Below are positions 53,340 through 62,416 of a stretch of 64,000 nucleotides of DNA, one piece after another. The translations under genes and the position numbers were made by a program. A model generated the notes under the pieces. That model searched no databases. It was not told the origin of the DNA and saw only the letters and a program-made list of their open reading frames with translations. The stretch covers positions 62,001-126,000 of the forward strand of contig NZ_BMMS01000012.1 in NCBI RefSeq assembly GCF_014646055.1, in the 5' to 3' direction. The number at the start of each line of letters is the position of its first letter. Position 1 is the stretch's first letter. Source of the DNA: Wenjunlia tyrosinilytica. GTDB lineage: Bacteria; Actinomycetota; Actinomycetes; Streptomycetales; Streptomycetaceae.

Positions 53340-54110
53340 ATGCCCGCCGAGCGAAGCCGCGAGCACACCGCGCCCGTCGCGGCCGCGCGGCGGCGGATGC
53401 TGCGGGCGGACGGGGCGCGCCGGCTCGCCGACCTGCTGCGGGGGCAGGTGCTCGCCCAGGGGTTTCCCGGCGGGGTGCTGCCCCACGAGGACAGGATCGG
53501 CACGGAGTACGGGGTCTCCCGCAACACCGTCCGGCAGGCACTCGACCTGCTCCGCGCCGAACAGCTCGTCGAGCGCCTGCCCGGGGTGGGCACGGTCGTC
53601 GTGGGCCAGAAGTACCCGCACGGGCTCGACCGGCTGATGGGCCTGGCCGAGACCCTGCACCAGCACGGGCAGGTGACCAACGAGGTCCGCTCCATGGGCC
53701 CCGTTGCCGCCCCCTCGCCCGTGGCCGAGCGGCTGGGGGTCGCCCCCCGCGACGACGTGCTCTGTATCGAGCGGCTGCGCAGTCTTGACGCGCTGCCGCT
53801 CTCCCTGGATCTGACCTACATCCCGATGGACATCGGCATCGACCTGCTCGGGGCCGACCTGGAGAACACCGACGTCTTCCGGCTGCTCGAGGAGATCACC
53901 GGCCAGCCGCTGGGAACCGCCGAGATCACCTTGGAAGCCGTCAACGCCGACGCGCACTCCGCGGCCGTCCTCCAGGCCCCGCGCGGGGCCGCCGTGCTCA
54001 TGCTGGAGCGGCTGACCCATCTGTCCGACGGGCGGCCGGTGGACCTGGAGTTCATCCGGTTCCGCGGCGACCGCATCACCATGCGCGGGCTGCTGCACCG
54101 GTCCGTCTGA
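53340..54110 (+). CDS. GntR-family regulator with UTRA sensor domain
   Basis: A 256-residue regulator. The N-terminal winged helix (about 22-90) contains EYGVSRNTVRQALDLLRAEQLV, and the C-terminal UTRA-type effector domain (about 100-250) contains DDVLCIERLRSLDALPLSLDL, PLGTAEITLEAVNADAHSAA and PRGAAVLMLERL. This makes it an HutC-like GntR protein that senses a small molecule. It heads the ferredoxin/importer/flavoprotein operon, 111 bp upstream of the ferredoxin, and probably controls it. Confidence 0.9.
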   Translation: MPAERSREHTAPVAAARRRMLRADGARRLADLLRGQVLAQGFPGGVLPHEDRIGTEYGVSRNTVRQALDLLRAEQLVERLPGVGTVVVGQKYPHGLDRLMGLAETLHQHGQVTNEVRSMGPVAAPSPVAERLGVAPRDDVLCIERLRSLDALPLSLDLTYIPMDIGIDLLGADLENTDVFRLLEEITGQPLGTAEITLEAVNADAHSAAVLQAPRGAAVLMLERLTHLSDGRPVDLEFIRFRGDRITMRGLLHRSV

Positions 54111-54221
54111 CCGTCCCTGCCCGTCCCCGGGTCGCCCCTCGACCGGTCTGCGCCCCGGTCCGCGCCCCGGTCCACCGCGCCCCCATGCCGATCCGCGCTG
54201 CCCGGATGTCTGGAGACACCC

Positions 54222-54449
54222 ATGCCGCTGGTGCCCCAACGCGCCGACGTTCCCGTGACCATCGACGAGTCCAAGTGCATCGACGGCTGCACGCTCTGCG
54301 TGGACATGTGCCCGCTGGACTCCCTCGCCATCGACCCCGACACCAGCAAGGCGTACATGCACGTCGACGAGTGCTGGTACTGCGGCCCCTGTGCCGCCCG
54401 CTGCCCCACGGGCGCCGTCACCGTCAACATGCCCTACCTGCTCCGATGA
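54222..54449 (+). CDS. Two-cluster 4Fe-4S ferredoxin (AprB-like)
   Basis: A 75-residue iron-sulfur protein. Cluster 1 ligands are in CIDGCTLCVDMCP (Cys19, 23, 26, 30); cluster 2 ligands are in CWYCGPCAARCP (Cys51, 54, 57, 61). The first loop has CxxxC rather than CxxC. The short tail ends in TVNMPYLLR. The cysteine layout and the flavoprotein at the end of the operon recall the beta and alpha subunits of adenylylsulfate reductase, but lineage is inferred. It is probably the electron acceptor or donor for that flavoprotein. Confidence 0.9.
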   Translation: MPLVPQRADVPVTIDESKCIDGCTLCVDMCPLDSLAIDPDTSKAYMHVDECWYCGPCAARCPTGAVTVNMPYLLR

Positions 54450-54463
54450 GAGGTCCCAGTCCG

Positions 54464-55861
54464 ATGACGCGCAAGCACCTCGCCGCGGCGGCCGCCGCCG
54501 CCCTCCTCCTCCCCCTCGCCGGGTGCGGCGGCGACGCCGGGGCGCAGGACGACGGGACGGTCACCGTCACCGTCGGCTACCAGTCCAAGACGATCAACAC
54601 CGTCACCGCGGGCACCCTGCTGCGCTCGCTCGGGTACTTCGAGCGGGAGTTGGGGGAGCTCGGCCGCCGGGAGGGCCGGACGTACAAGGTGAAGTGGCAG
54701 GACTACGCCACCGGTGCCCCCATCACCGCCCAGATGATGGCGGGGAAGGTGGACATCGGGTCGATGGGCGACTTCCCGCTGCTGATCAACGCCGCCAGGG
54801 GAAAGCAGATGAAGGCGCCCACCCGGCTGGTCTCGGTGACCGGCTACAACCTGCGCGGCGGCCTCAACACCATTGTCACCAGGCCGGACTCGCCCCTGCG
54901 CTCGCTGAGCGACCTCCGGGGCAAGAGGGTGTCCACGAGCGTGGGCTCGGCCGCCGACGGCACCCTCATCCGCGCCCTCCAGCGCGCGGGCATCGACGCC
55001 GGCAAGGACATCCGCAAGCTCAACCAGCAGCCCGCCGTGGGGGCCTCCGCCCTCCAGTCCGGTGGCGCCGACGCCCTCTCGCAGTTCGTGGCGTGGCCGG
55101 GCCTGCTGGTCTTCCAGGGCAGGGCGAAACCGCTGTACGACGGAGCCGCGCTCGATCTGCCCACGTTCCACGGGGTCACCGTGCGTGAGAGGTTCGGCGA
55201 CCAGCGGCGAGAGGTCGTCGAGGCGTTCCTCAAGGCCCAGATCGCGGCGGGCGGCTATCTGCACCACCACCCGCTGGAGGCGGCACGGCGGGTGGCCACC
55301 GCGACCGGCCTTCCGCCGGAGGTCGTCTACCTCTACAACGGGGCCGGCGGTGTGGCCAGCTTCGACCCCACACTCAAGCCCCGACTCGTCTCGGCGCTCA
55401 AGAAGGATGTGCCGGTGCTGCGTTCGGCGAAGCTCATCGGTCCCGTCGACGTGGACGGCTTCGTGGACGACAGCTTCATCAAACGGGCCTTCGGCAGCGG
55501 CTACGCCAAGGCGCTCGACTCCACCGCCAACCCCGCCCCGGTCAGCGGCACCGACCCGCTCACCCACACGGACGTCAACGACCCGGCCACCGCGAGCGAG
55601 GCACTGACCGGCAAGGGCTCCGTCCCGTTCGCCACGCCCGACTCCCTGCTGCGGTACCTGGCCGACCACCGGGTGGCCGCCGCCTATGTGCCGGACGCGG
55701 CCACGGGCAACCGCTGGTTCGCGGACAAGTCCACCTGGGTCCTGGACGCCGGACATCTGCGCCCGTTCACCACACCGGACGGCGCGGCGAAGTGGGCCGC
55801 CCGGCATCCGGGCTCGAGGACGGTCTCCTACCAGGCCGCGCTGAAGGAGGCGAAACGGTGA
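54464..55861 (+). CDS. ABC transporter substrate-binding lipoprotein (SsuA/TauA-like)
   Basis: A 465-residue binding protein with lipobox LAGC (Cys21), unusually long for the nitrate/sulfonate/taurine (NMT1-like) family. The core shows VTVGYQSKTINTVTAGTLLR, AQMMAGKVDIGSMGDFPLLI and KRVSTSVGSAADGTLIRALQ, typical of proteins that bind sulfonates or other small oxyanions. About 100 extra residues follow the core, including [20 protein letters not shown] 54464 starts right after the ferredoxin; ATG 54446 overlapping its stop is an alternative. It is first of an importer set. Confidence 0.87.
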   Translation: MTRKHLAAAAAAALLLPLAGCGGDAGAQDDGTVTVTVGYQSKTINTVTAGTLLRSLGYFERELGELGRREGRTYKVKWQDYATGAPITAQMMAGKVDIGSMGDFPLLINAARGKQMKAPTRLVSVTGYNLRGGLNTIVTRPDSPLRSLSDLRGKRVSTSVGSAADGTLIRALQRAGIDAGKDIRKLNQQPAVGASALQSGGADALSQFVAWPGLLVFQGRAKPLYDGAALDLPTFHGVTVRERFGDQRREVVEAFLKAQIAAGGYLHHHPLEAARRVATATGLPPEVVYLYNGAGGVASFDPTLKPRLVSALKKDVPVLRSAKLIGPVDVDGFVDDSFIKRAFGSGYAKALDSTANPAPVSGTDPLTHTDVNDPATASEALTGKGSVPFATPDSLLRYLADHRVAAAYVPDAATGNRWFADKSTWVLDAGHLRPFTTPDGAAKWAARHPGSRTVSYQAALKEAKR

Positions 55862-56700
55862 CGGCGACGGCGACGACCGCGGCCCCCGCGGTGCCCGAAG
55901 CAACGAGCGCCCACCGCCGCCCCTGGGGCCGGTACGCCCTGCGCGCCGCCTCCCTCCTGGCCGCGCTGGGGCTGTGGCAGGTGCTGACCGGCCTCGATGT
56001 ACGGCTGTGGGTGCACTTCGACCAACTGCCGACCGTGGCCGAGGTGGGGCGCGAGTTCGGGCAGCGCATCGGCGACGGCCTGTACTGGCAGGACCTCGCC
56101 GACAGCCTGCGCCGTATCCTCACCGGCTTCGCCCTCGCCGCCGTCCTGGGCGTCGCCACCGGCATCGGGATCGCCAGGTCGACGGTCGCCGCGGACATCC
56201 TCGGTCCGGTGCTGGAGGTGCTTCGGCCGATCCCCGCCATCGCGCTGGTGCCCGTGGCCATCCTGCTCTTCCCCAGCAATGAGCAGGGGATCGTGTTCAT
56301 CACCTTCGCCGCCGCGTTCTTCCCCGTCCTGGTCAGCACCCGGCACGCGGTGGGGGCGCTGACCCCCGTGTGGGAGGAGGCGGTGCTCACCATGGGCGGC
56401 GGGCGGTGGCGGGTCCTGGCCCAGGTCGTGCTGCCGGGGGCGCTGCCCGGCATCCTCGGCGGGCTCTCCGTGGGGATCGGCGTCTCGTGGATCTGTGTGA
56501 TCTCCGCCGAGATGATCTCCGGCGAGTACGGCGTCGGCTACCGCACCTGGCAGGACTACACGATCGTCGACTACCCCGGGGTGCTGGTCGGGATGGCCAC
56601 GATCGGCGTGCTCGGCTGGATCACCTCCGCCGCGGTGGAATTCGCCGGCCGCCGCGTCACCCGCTGGCTGCCCCGCACCGACCGGAGGGCATCCCGATGA
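55858..56700 (+). CDS. ABC transporter permease (SsuC/TauC-like)
   Basis: A 280-residue membrane permease with about six helices. The permease signature is EAVLTMGGGRWRVLAQVVLP. GTG 55858 overlaps the binding-protein stop (GTGA) and is preceded by GGAGG. The family is that of sulfonate/nitrate/taurine importers. It overlaps the ATPase gene downstream (ATGA), so the three transporter genes are coupled. Confidence 0.92.
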   Translation: MTATATTAAPAVPEATSAHRRPWGRYALRAASLLAALGLWQVLTGLDVRLWVHFDQLPTVAEVGREFGQRIGDGLYWQDLADSLRRILTGFALAAVLGVATGIGIARSTVAADILGPVLEVLRPIPAIALVPVAILLFPSNEQGIVFITFAAAFFPVLVSTRHAVGALTPVWEEAVLTMGGGRWRVLAQVVLPGALPGILGGLSVGIGVSWICVISAEMISGEYGVGYRTWQDYTIVDYPGVLVGMATIGVLGWITSAAVEFAGRRVTRWLPRTDRRASR

Positions 56701-57503
56701 GCTCACCCGCCGTCGAAGGCACCACCGTCACCGCGCCCGAGCGGGCCGTCGAAGCCCCTCCCGGACTCGGGCTGCGCCTCGACGGCGCCGAGCTCGGCCG
56801 TCCGGGCGCACCCGTCCTCGAAGCACTCGACCTGGATGTGGCGCCCGGTGAACTCCTCACCGTCGTCGGCCCGTCCGGCTGCGGCAAATCGACGCTGCTG
56901 CGCACCCTCGCCGGGCTCCTGCCGCCGCTCGGCGGCAGCGTCACCGAGGACGGCCGCCCCATCACCCGGCCGGACGCGGACCGCGCGCTGGTCTTCCAGG
57001 AGGACGCCCTGCTGCCCTGGCGCAGCCTGCGGTCCAATGTCGAACTGCCTCTCGCCATCCGCGGGACGGAGCGGGCCCGGCGCCGCCGGACCGCCGAGGA
57101 GTGGCTGGCCAGGGTCGGCCTCGGCGGCCGTGAGAACCGGCTGCCGCACCGGGTCTCCGGAGGACAGCGGCAGCGGGTGCAGCTCGCCCGCGCCCTGGCC
57201 GGGTCACCGAGAGCGGTGCTGATGGACGAGCCGTTCGGCGCGCTCGACGCCCAGACCCGAGCCGGAATGCAGCAGTTGCTGGTGGATGTGCTGCGCGACA
57301 CCCGTGCCACGGTCGTCTTCGTCACGCACGACGTGGACGAGGCGGTCTTCCTCGGCGACCGGCTGGCCCTGCTAGGCACTTCGCGCGGGCCGGTGTGCCT
57401 GCTCGATGTGCCCCGTCCGCGGGACCGTGCCGCGCACAACGAGCCGGAGACCGCCGCGCTGCGCCGCGAAATCCTCGAATCCCTCGGCCCCCTCGGTTCC
57501 TGA
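56697..57503 (+). CDS. ABC transporter ATP-binding protein (SsuB/TauB-like)
   Basis: A 268-residue ATPase: Walker A GPSGCGKST (58-66), Q-loop LVFQEDALLPW, signature VSGGQRQRVQLARAL, Walker B AVLMDEPFGALD, and the H-loop FVTHDVDEA. The LLPWRSL after the Q-loop is typical of the nitrate/sulfonate/taurine subgroup. It energises the permease next to it. ATG 56697 overlaps the permease stop. Confidence 0.94.
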   Translation: MSSPAVEGTTVTAPERAVEAPPGLGLRLDGAELGRPGAPVLEALDLDVAPGELLTVVGPSGCGKSTLLRTLAGLLPPLGGSVTEDGRPITRPDADRALVFQEDALLPWRSLRSNVELPLAIRGTERARRRRTAEEWLARVGLGGRENRLPHRVSGGQRQRVQLARALAGSPRAVLMDEPFGALDAQTRAGMQQLLVDVLRDTRATVVFVTHDVDEAVFLGDRLALLGTSRGPVCLLDVPRPRDRAAHNEPETAALRREILESLGPLGS

Positions 57504-57515
57504 AAGGCCACCCCC

Positions 57516-60227
57516 GTGACGACCATCCCCCCGCTCGGCGACACCGAGGAACTGGCCTGCGACGTCCTCGTCATCGGCGGAGGCACCGCCGGGACCATGG
57601 CGGCGCTGACCGCCGCCGAGCACGGCGCCTCCGTGCTGCTGTTGGAGAAGGCGCACGTCCGGCACTCGGGCGCCCTGGCCATGGGCATGGACGGCGTGAA
57701 CAACGCCGTCGTGCCGGGCCGGGCCACCCCGGAGGACTACGTCGCCGAGATCACCCGCGCCAACGACGGCATCGTGGACCAGCGGACGGTCCGTCAGACC
57801 GCGACGCTGGGCTTCGCGATGGTGAAGCGGCTGGAGCGGTACGGCGTCAAGTTCGAGAAGGACGAGCACGGCGAGTACGCCGTGCGCCAGGTGCACCGCT
57901 CCGGCAAGTACGTGCTGCCGATGCCCGAGGGCAAGGACGTGAAGAAGGTCCTGTACCGGCAGTTGAGGCGCCGTGAGATGCGGGAGCTGATCCGCGTCGA
58001 GAACCGGGTGATGCCGGTGCGGGTGCTCACCTCCGGCGACGGCCGGGCGGTGGGGGCGGCAGGCTTCAACACCCGCACGGGCGGCTTCGTCACCGTCTGC
58101 GCCTCGGCGGTGATCCTGGCGACGGGTGCCTGCGGGCGCCTCGGCCTGCCGGCGAGCGGCTACCTCTACGGCACGTACGAGAACCCCACCAACGCCGGTG
58201 ACGGCTACGCCATGGCGTACCACGCGGGGGCGGAGCTCAGCGGGATCGAGTGCTTCCAGATCAACCCCTTGATCAAGGACTACAACGGGCCCGCGTGCGC
58301 CTACGTCGCGAATCCCTTCGGCGGGTACCAGGTCAACCGGCACGGCGAGCGCTTCGTCGACTCGGACTACTGGTCCGGGCAGATGATGGCGGAGTTCGCG
58401 GCCGAGGTCGCCTCGGAGCGCGGCCCGGTGTACCTCAAGCTCAGCCATCTGCCGGAGGAGTCGGTGGCCGCCCTCGAGGGCATCCTGCACTCCACCGAGC
58501 GGCCGACCCGCGGCACCTTCCACGCCGGACGCGGGCACGACTACCGCACCCACGACGTGGAGATGCACATCTCGGAGATCGGGCTGTGCGGTGGGCATTC
58601 GGCGTCGGGGGTCTGGGTGGACGAGCACGCCAGGACCACCGTTCCGGGGCTGTACGCGGCCGGTGACCTGGCCTGCGTGCCGCACAACTACATGATCGGC
58701 GCCTTCGTCTTCGGCGACCTCGCCGGAGCGGACGCCGCCACCCTGCGGGGCCGGGCGCCCGGCGCGCTGCCCGCCGACCAGATCGCCGCCGCGCACGATC
58801 TGGTCTACCGGCCGCTGCGCAACCCCGACGGCCCTCCGCAGCCCCAAGTGGAGTACAAGCTTCGGCGCTTCGTGAACGACTACGTCGCTCCGCCCAAGAG
58901 CGGCGCCCGGCTCTCGCTGGCCGTCGAGTCGTTCGAGCGGATGCGCACCGAGATCGAGGCGATGGGCGCGACCACCCCGCACGAGCTGATGCGCTGCGCC
59001 GAGGTGACGTTCATCCGCGACTGCGCGGAGCTCGCCGCCCGCTCCTCGCTCGCCCGCACGGAGAGCCGCTGGGGGCTGTACCACGAGCGGACCGACCACC
59101 CTCGGCGTGATGACCGGGCCTGGCTGGCCCATCTCAATGTGCGCAAGTCCCCTTCGGGAGCGATGGAGTTCCTCACCCGGCCGGTGGCTCCCTATCTGGT
59201 CCCGGTGGAGGGCTTCGCACCAACGGGCGGGGACATCGACGTCATCGGGGAGGTCCACCCCGAGCCGGTCGCCACCGCCGGGCCCCGGGACGCCGCGCCG
59301 GTGGGCAGCGCCGCTGCCCCGGTCCGCTCGGCCGGTCCCTCGGTGCCGGCTTCTCCCCGCATCCTCGAACTCCTGGCCGTGGCCGAGGAGTCCCCCGATC
59401 TGAACCGGCTCTCCCCCTACCTCGGGGACCGCGACCCCGCCGTGCGCCGTGCGGCCGTCGACGCCCTCACCGAGACGGTCCCCGAGGGCACCGGACCGGC
59501 ACTGGCCCTCGCCCTGGCGGACGAGGACCGGGCCGTACGGGAGGCGGCGGCCGCGTCCTTGAGGGAACTGGTCGAAGTCCTCCCGGCCGAACCGGCGTTG
59601 CGTGAACCGCTGGTGGCGGCCCTCGCCTCCCCCGACGCCCAGGTCCGCGCGGCGGCGCTGGAGGTGCTGCGGGCGCTTCGGCTGGGCGGGACCGAGCTGT
59701 TCGCGAGCACGCTGGCCGACCCGGATCTGGAGGTGCGGGTGCAGACGGTGCGGGCGCTGGTCTCCGTGGACGCGGTGGCGCCGCTGTCCAGGGCCGCCGC
59801 CGATGCCTCACGCGAGGTGCGCGTCGCCGCCGCCAAGGGACTGGGGAGTGTGGCGGCGCCCCCGGAGCACGTGGTCCCGGCGCTCAAGGGCCTGCTCACC
59901 GACGAGGACCCGCTGGTGCGCGCCGCGGCCCTGGAGTCGGCGGCACCCGTCGGCTGCCCGCCCCCGCTGGACGGCGCGGCTCTCGCCGCGCTGGACGACC
60001 CGGCCTGGCAGGTGCGCAAGGCGGCCGCCACCGCCCTGTCCGCCGCTGCCCCCGACCTCGCCGTCCCGGCGCTGCGGTCGGCGCTCACCGATCCCCATGC
60101 CGATGTGCGCAAGGCGGCCGTTCAGTCGCTGCTGCCCCACTCGGCCCTGCCGCAGGTGCGTGAGGCACTGACCGCCGCGGCCGAGGACAGCGACGCGGAC
60201 GTCCGCGGCTACGCCAGACGCGGCTGA
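57516..60227 (+). CDS. AprA-like FAD-dependent oxidoreductase fused to HEAT-like repeats
   Basis: A 903-residue flavoprotein. The FAD-binding Rossmann motif is VLVIGGGTAGTMAALTAAEH (about 18-37). HSGALAMGMDGVNNAVVPG and VRQVHRSGKYVLPMPEGKDV are typical of the AprA/fumarate-reductase group. The active-site region around GPACAYVANPFGGYQVNRHG and the C-terminal helical domain end near residue 590. From about residue 612 to the end there are roughly eight HEAT/PBS-lyase-like helical repeats (RDPAVRRAAVDALTE, DPDLEVRVQTVRALVSV, DPAWQVRKAAATALSAA, and so on). GTG 57516 follows the ATPase by 12 bp. With the ferredoxin it probably forms a redox enzyme for the compound imported by this operon. Confidence 0.87.
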   Translation: MTTIPPLGDTEELACDVLVIGGGTAGTMAALTAAEHGASVLLLEKAHVRHSGALAMGMDGVNNAVVPGRATPEDYVAEITRANDGIVDQRTVRQTATLGFAMVKRLERYGVKFEKDEHGEYAVRQVHRSGKYVLPMPEGKDVKKVLYRQLRRREMRELIRVENRVMPVRVLTSGDGRAVGAAGFNTRTGGFVTVCASAVILATGACGRLGLPASGYLYGTYENPTNAGDGYAMAYHAGAELSGIECFQINPLIKDYNGPACAYVANPFGGYQVNRHGERFVDSDYWSGQMMAEFAAEVASERGPVYLKLSHLPEESVAALEGILHSTERPTRGTFHAGRGHDYRTHDVEMHISEIGLCGGHSASGVWVDEHARTTVPGLYAAGDLACVPHNYMIGAFVFGDLAGADAATLRGRAPGALPADQIAAAHDLVYRPLRNPDGPPQPQVEYKLRRFVNDYVAPPKSGARLSLAVESFERMRTEIEAMGATTPHELMRCAEVTFIRDCAELAARSSLARTESRWGLYHERTDHPRRDDRAWLAHLNVRKSPSGAMEFLTRPVAPYLVPVEGFAPTGGDIDVIGEVHPEPVATAGPRDAAPVGSAAAPVRSAGPSVPASPRILELLAVAEESPDLNRLSPYLGDRDPAVRRAAVDALTETVPEGTGPALALALADEDRAVREAAAASLRELVEVLPAEPALREPLVAALASPDAQVRAAALEVLRALRLGGTELFASTLADPDLEVRVQTVRALVSVDAVAPLSRAAADASREVRVAAAKGLGSVAAPPEHVVPALKGLLTDEDPLVRAAALESAAPVGCPPPLDGAALAALDDPAWQVRKAAATALSAAAPDLAVPALRSALTDPHADVRKAAVQSLLPHSALPQVREALTAAAEDSDADVRGYARRG

Positions 60228-60494
60228 ACGGCCCCCGGTATGTCCGGCGCGCTCGGCGGGTCGACGCCCGCGACGCGGTGCGGGGCACTCGGCGATCCGG
60301 GAGGCACCCGGAACCACCGCGGAGCGCCGGGGAAAGGATCACCCGTGTCCACCCGCGCGGGGTCCTGGCCCGGGGGGATCGACTCCTGCGCCCCCGGATG
60401 AACGCGCGGGATATGGGCGGGGCGTGAGACGCTGGCAAGGGAACGCCGACGGAGCAGTGGAGTACCGGCGAACCGCGAAAGCAGGGAGGCCGAT

Positions 60495-62351
60495 GTGACC
60501 TCTGAGGCCTATGTGACGGAGCGCCCGGGCAGGGGCGAGCAGCGGTATCTGCCCATCGCCGAGCATGGGCTGATCGGCGACCTGCGCAGCACCGCCCTGG
60601 TGGGCACCGACGGCACGATCGACTGGTACTGCCCCGGGCGCTTCGACGCGCCCAGCGTCTTCGCGTCGGTCCTCGACGCCGACCGGGGCGGATCGTTCCA
60701 GCTGGCCGCCGACCTGCCCTGCCGGACGAAGCAGTTCTACTTCCCCGACACCAATGTCCTGATCACCCGCTTCTTCGCGGAGGACGGGGTGGGTGAGGTC
60801 CAGGACTTCATGCCGATCGTCGAGCACGGGGACGCCCGGCACGCCGTCGAGGCCGACCGGCACCGGCTGATCCGCCGGGTCGTGTGCGTGCGGGGCACGC
60901 TGCCCTTCCGGGCCAGGGTGGCCCCGCGGTTCGAGTACGGCACACAGCCGCACATCGTGCACGTCGAGCCCGGCCAGGTGGTCTTCGAGTCGCCGTCGCT
61001 GTCCCTGGCCCTGATCTCGAGCACGCCGTTCGAGTGCGACGACCGGGACGCGTGGTCGCGCTTCAAACTCTCCGAGGGCGAGTCCGCCGTGTTCGCCCTC
61101 GACCGGCTCGACGACGACGTCTTCCCGCGGTCCTGCCCGCAGCGCGAGGCGCACGACGAGCTCAATGCCACGGTCCGCTTCTGGCGCCGCTGGCTCGCGG
61201 CGTCGCGCTACCGCGGGCGGTGGCGCGAGATGGTGCACCGCTCGGCGCTCACCCTCAAACTCCTCACCTACGCCCCGACCGGGGCGATCGTGGCCGCGCC
61301 GACGACGAGTCTGCCGGAGCAGATCGGCGGGGAGCGCAACTGGGACTACCGCTATGTGTGGATCCGGGACGCCGCGTTCTGCGTTTACGCGCTGCTGCGG
61401 CTGGGGTTCACTCAGGAGGCGGAGTCCTTCATGCACTTCCTGTCCGACCGCGTCCAGCTCGAAGGGCACGGCCCGAGCGGGCCGTTGCAGATCATGTACG
61501 GCATAGACGGCCGACGCGACCTGCCCGAGCGGGAACTGGGCCACCTCGAGGGGCACTTGGGCTCGGCACCGGTGCGGGTCGGCAATTCCGCGGTCTACCA
61601 GCTGCAACTGGACATCTACGGAGCCCTCCTGGACTCGCTCTACCTCTACGACAAGTGGGGGCAGCCGCTGTCCAGCGACAACTGGGAGACCGTCAGCGGT
61701 CTCGTGGACTGGGTGTGCGAGAACTGGGACCAGCCCGACGAGGGGATCTGGGAGACGCGGGGCGGGCGCAAGCCCTTCATCTATTCGCACCTGATGTGCT
61801 GGGTGGCGATCGAACGAGCCATGCGCATGGCCGTACGGCGCGGCCTGCCCGCCGACATGGCGCGGTGGGGCCGGGCCCGCGACACGGTCTACCGGCGGAT
61901 CATGGACCGCGGCTGGTCGCGTGAGCGGTCGGCGTTCGTCCAGTACGAGGGCGCCGACGTCCTCGACGCCTCCCTGCTGATGATGCCGCTGGGGAAGTTC
62001 GTCTCCCCGACCGATCCCAAGTGGCTCTCGACCCTGGACGCCCTGGGCCAGGAACTGGTGTCCGACTCGCTGGTCTACCGCTACGACCTCCACGCCCACC
62101 CCGACGGCCTTCGCGGCGAGGAGGGCACCTTCTCCATCTGCTCGTTCTGGTACGTCGAATCGCTGACCCGCGCCGGGCGGCTGGACGAGGCCCGGCTGGC
62201 CTTCGAGAAGATGCTCACCTACGCCAACCACCTCGGCCTGTACGCCGAGGAGATCGGCCCCACGGGCGAGCAGATCGGCAACTTCCCCCAAGCCTTCACC
62301 CATCTCGCCCTCATCAGCGCCGCCTTCAATCTGGACCGCGCCCTGGGGTAG
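60495..62351 (+). CDS. GH15-family glycoside hydrolase (trehalase/glucoamylase-like)
   Basis: A 618-residue cytoplasmic enzyme with an N-terminal beta-sandwich (about 1-220: IGDLRSTALVGTDGTIDWYC and DRGGSFQLAADL) and an (alpha/alpha)6 barrel (about 240-618: LPEQIGGERNWDYRYVWIRD, DNWETVSGLVDWVCENWD, YAEEIGPTGEQIGNFPQAF). The last two contain the likely catalytic acid residues. The architecture is that of actinobacterial GH15 trehalases and glucoamylases. GTG 60495. The 267-bp gap before it shows no gene. Substrate could be trehalose or an alpha-glucan. Confidence 0.92.
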   Translation: MTSEAYVTERPGRGEQRYLPIAEHGLIGDLRSTALVGTDGTIDWYCPGRFDAPSVFASVLDADRGGSFQLAADLPCRTKQFYFPDTNVLITRFFAEDGVGEVQDFMPIVEHGDARHAVEADRHRLIRRVVCVRGTLPFRARVAPRFEYGTQPHIVHVEPGQVVFESPSLSLALISSTPFECDDRDAWSRFKLSEGESAVFALDRLDDDVFPRSCPQREAHDELNATVRFWRRWLAASRYRGRWREMVHRSALTLKLLTYAPTGAIVAAPTTSLPEQIGGERNWDYRYVWIRDAAFCVYALLRLGFTQEAESFMHFLSDRVQLEGHGPSGPLQIMYGIDGRRDLPERELGHLEGHLGSAPVRVGNSAVYQLQLDIYGALLDSLYLYDKWGQPLSSDNWETVSGLVDWVCENWDQPDEGIWETRGGRKPFIYSHLMCWVAIERAMRMAVRRGLPADMARWGRARDTVYRRIMDRGWSRERSAFVQYEGADVLDASLLMMPLGKFVSPTDPKWLSTLDALGQELVSDSLVYRYDLHAHPDGLRGEEGTFSICSFWYVESLTRAGRLDEARLAFEKMLTYANHLGLYAEEIGPTGEQIGNFPQAFTHLALISAAFNLDRALG

Positions 62352-62358
62352 CGCGCAA

Positions 62359-62394
62359 CGCCGCCGGGCAGGTTCACCCCGTTGCCCGGCGGCG
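62359..62394. terminator. Hairpin terminator between convergent genes
   Basis: A perfect 12-bp stem (62359-62370 with 62383-62394) with a 12-nt loop, in the 65-bp gap between the GH15 and aldehyde dehydrogenase genes. Confidence 0.85.
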
Positions 62395-62416
62395 CCGTCG
62401 ACAGCGCTGCCCGTGA

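Noticed and set aside
57372-59258. Minus-strand open frame of 628 codons opposite the flavoprotein
   Set aside because: The plus-strand frame has clear FAD and AprA-like motifs; the minus frame is low-complexity shadow.
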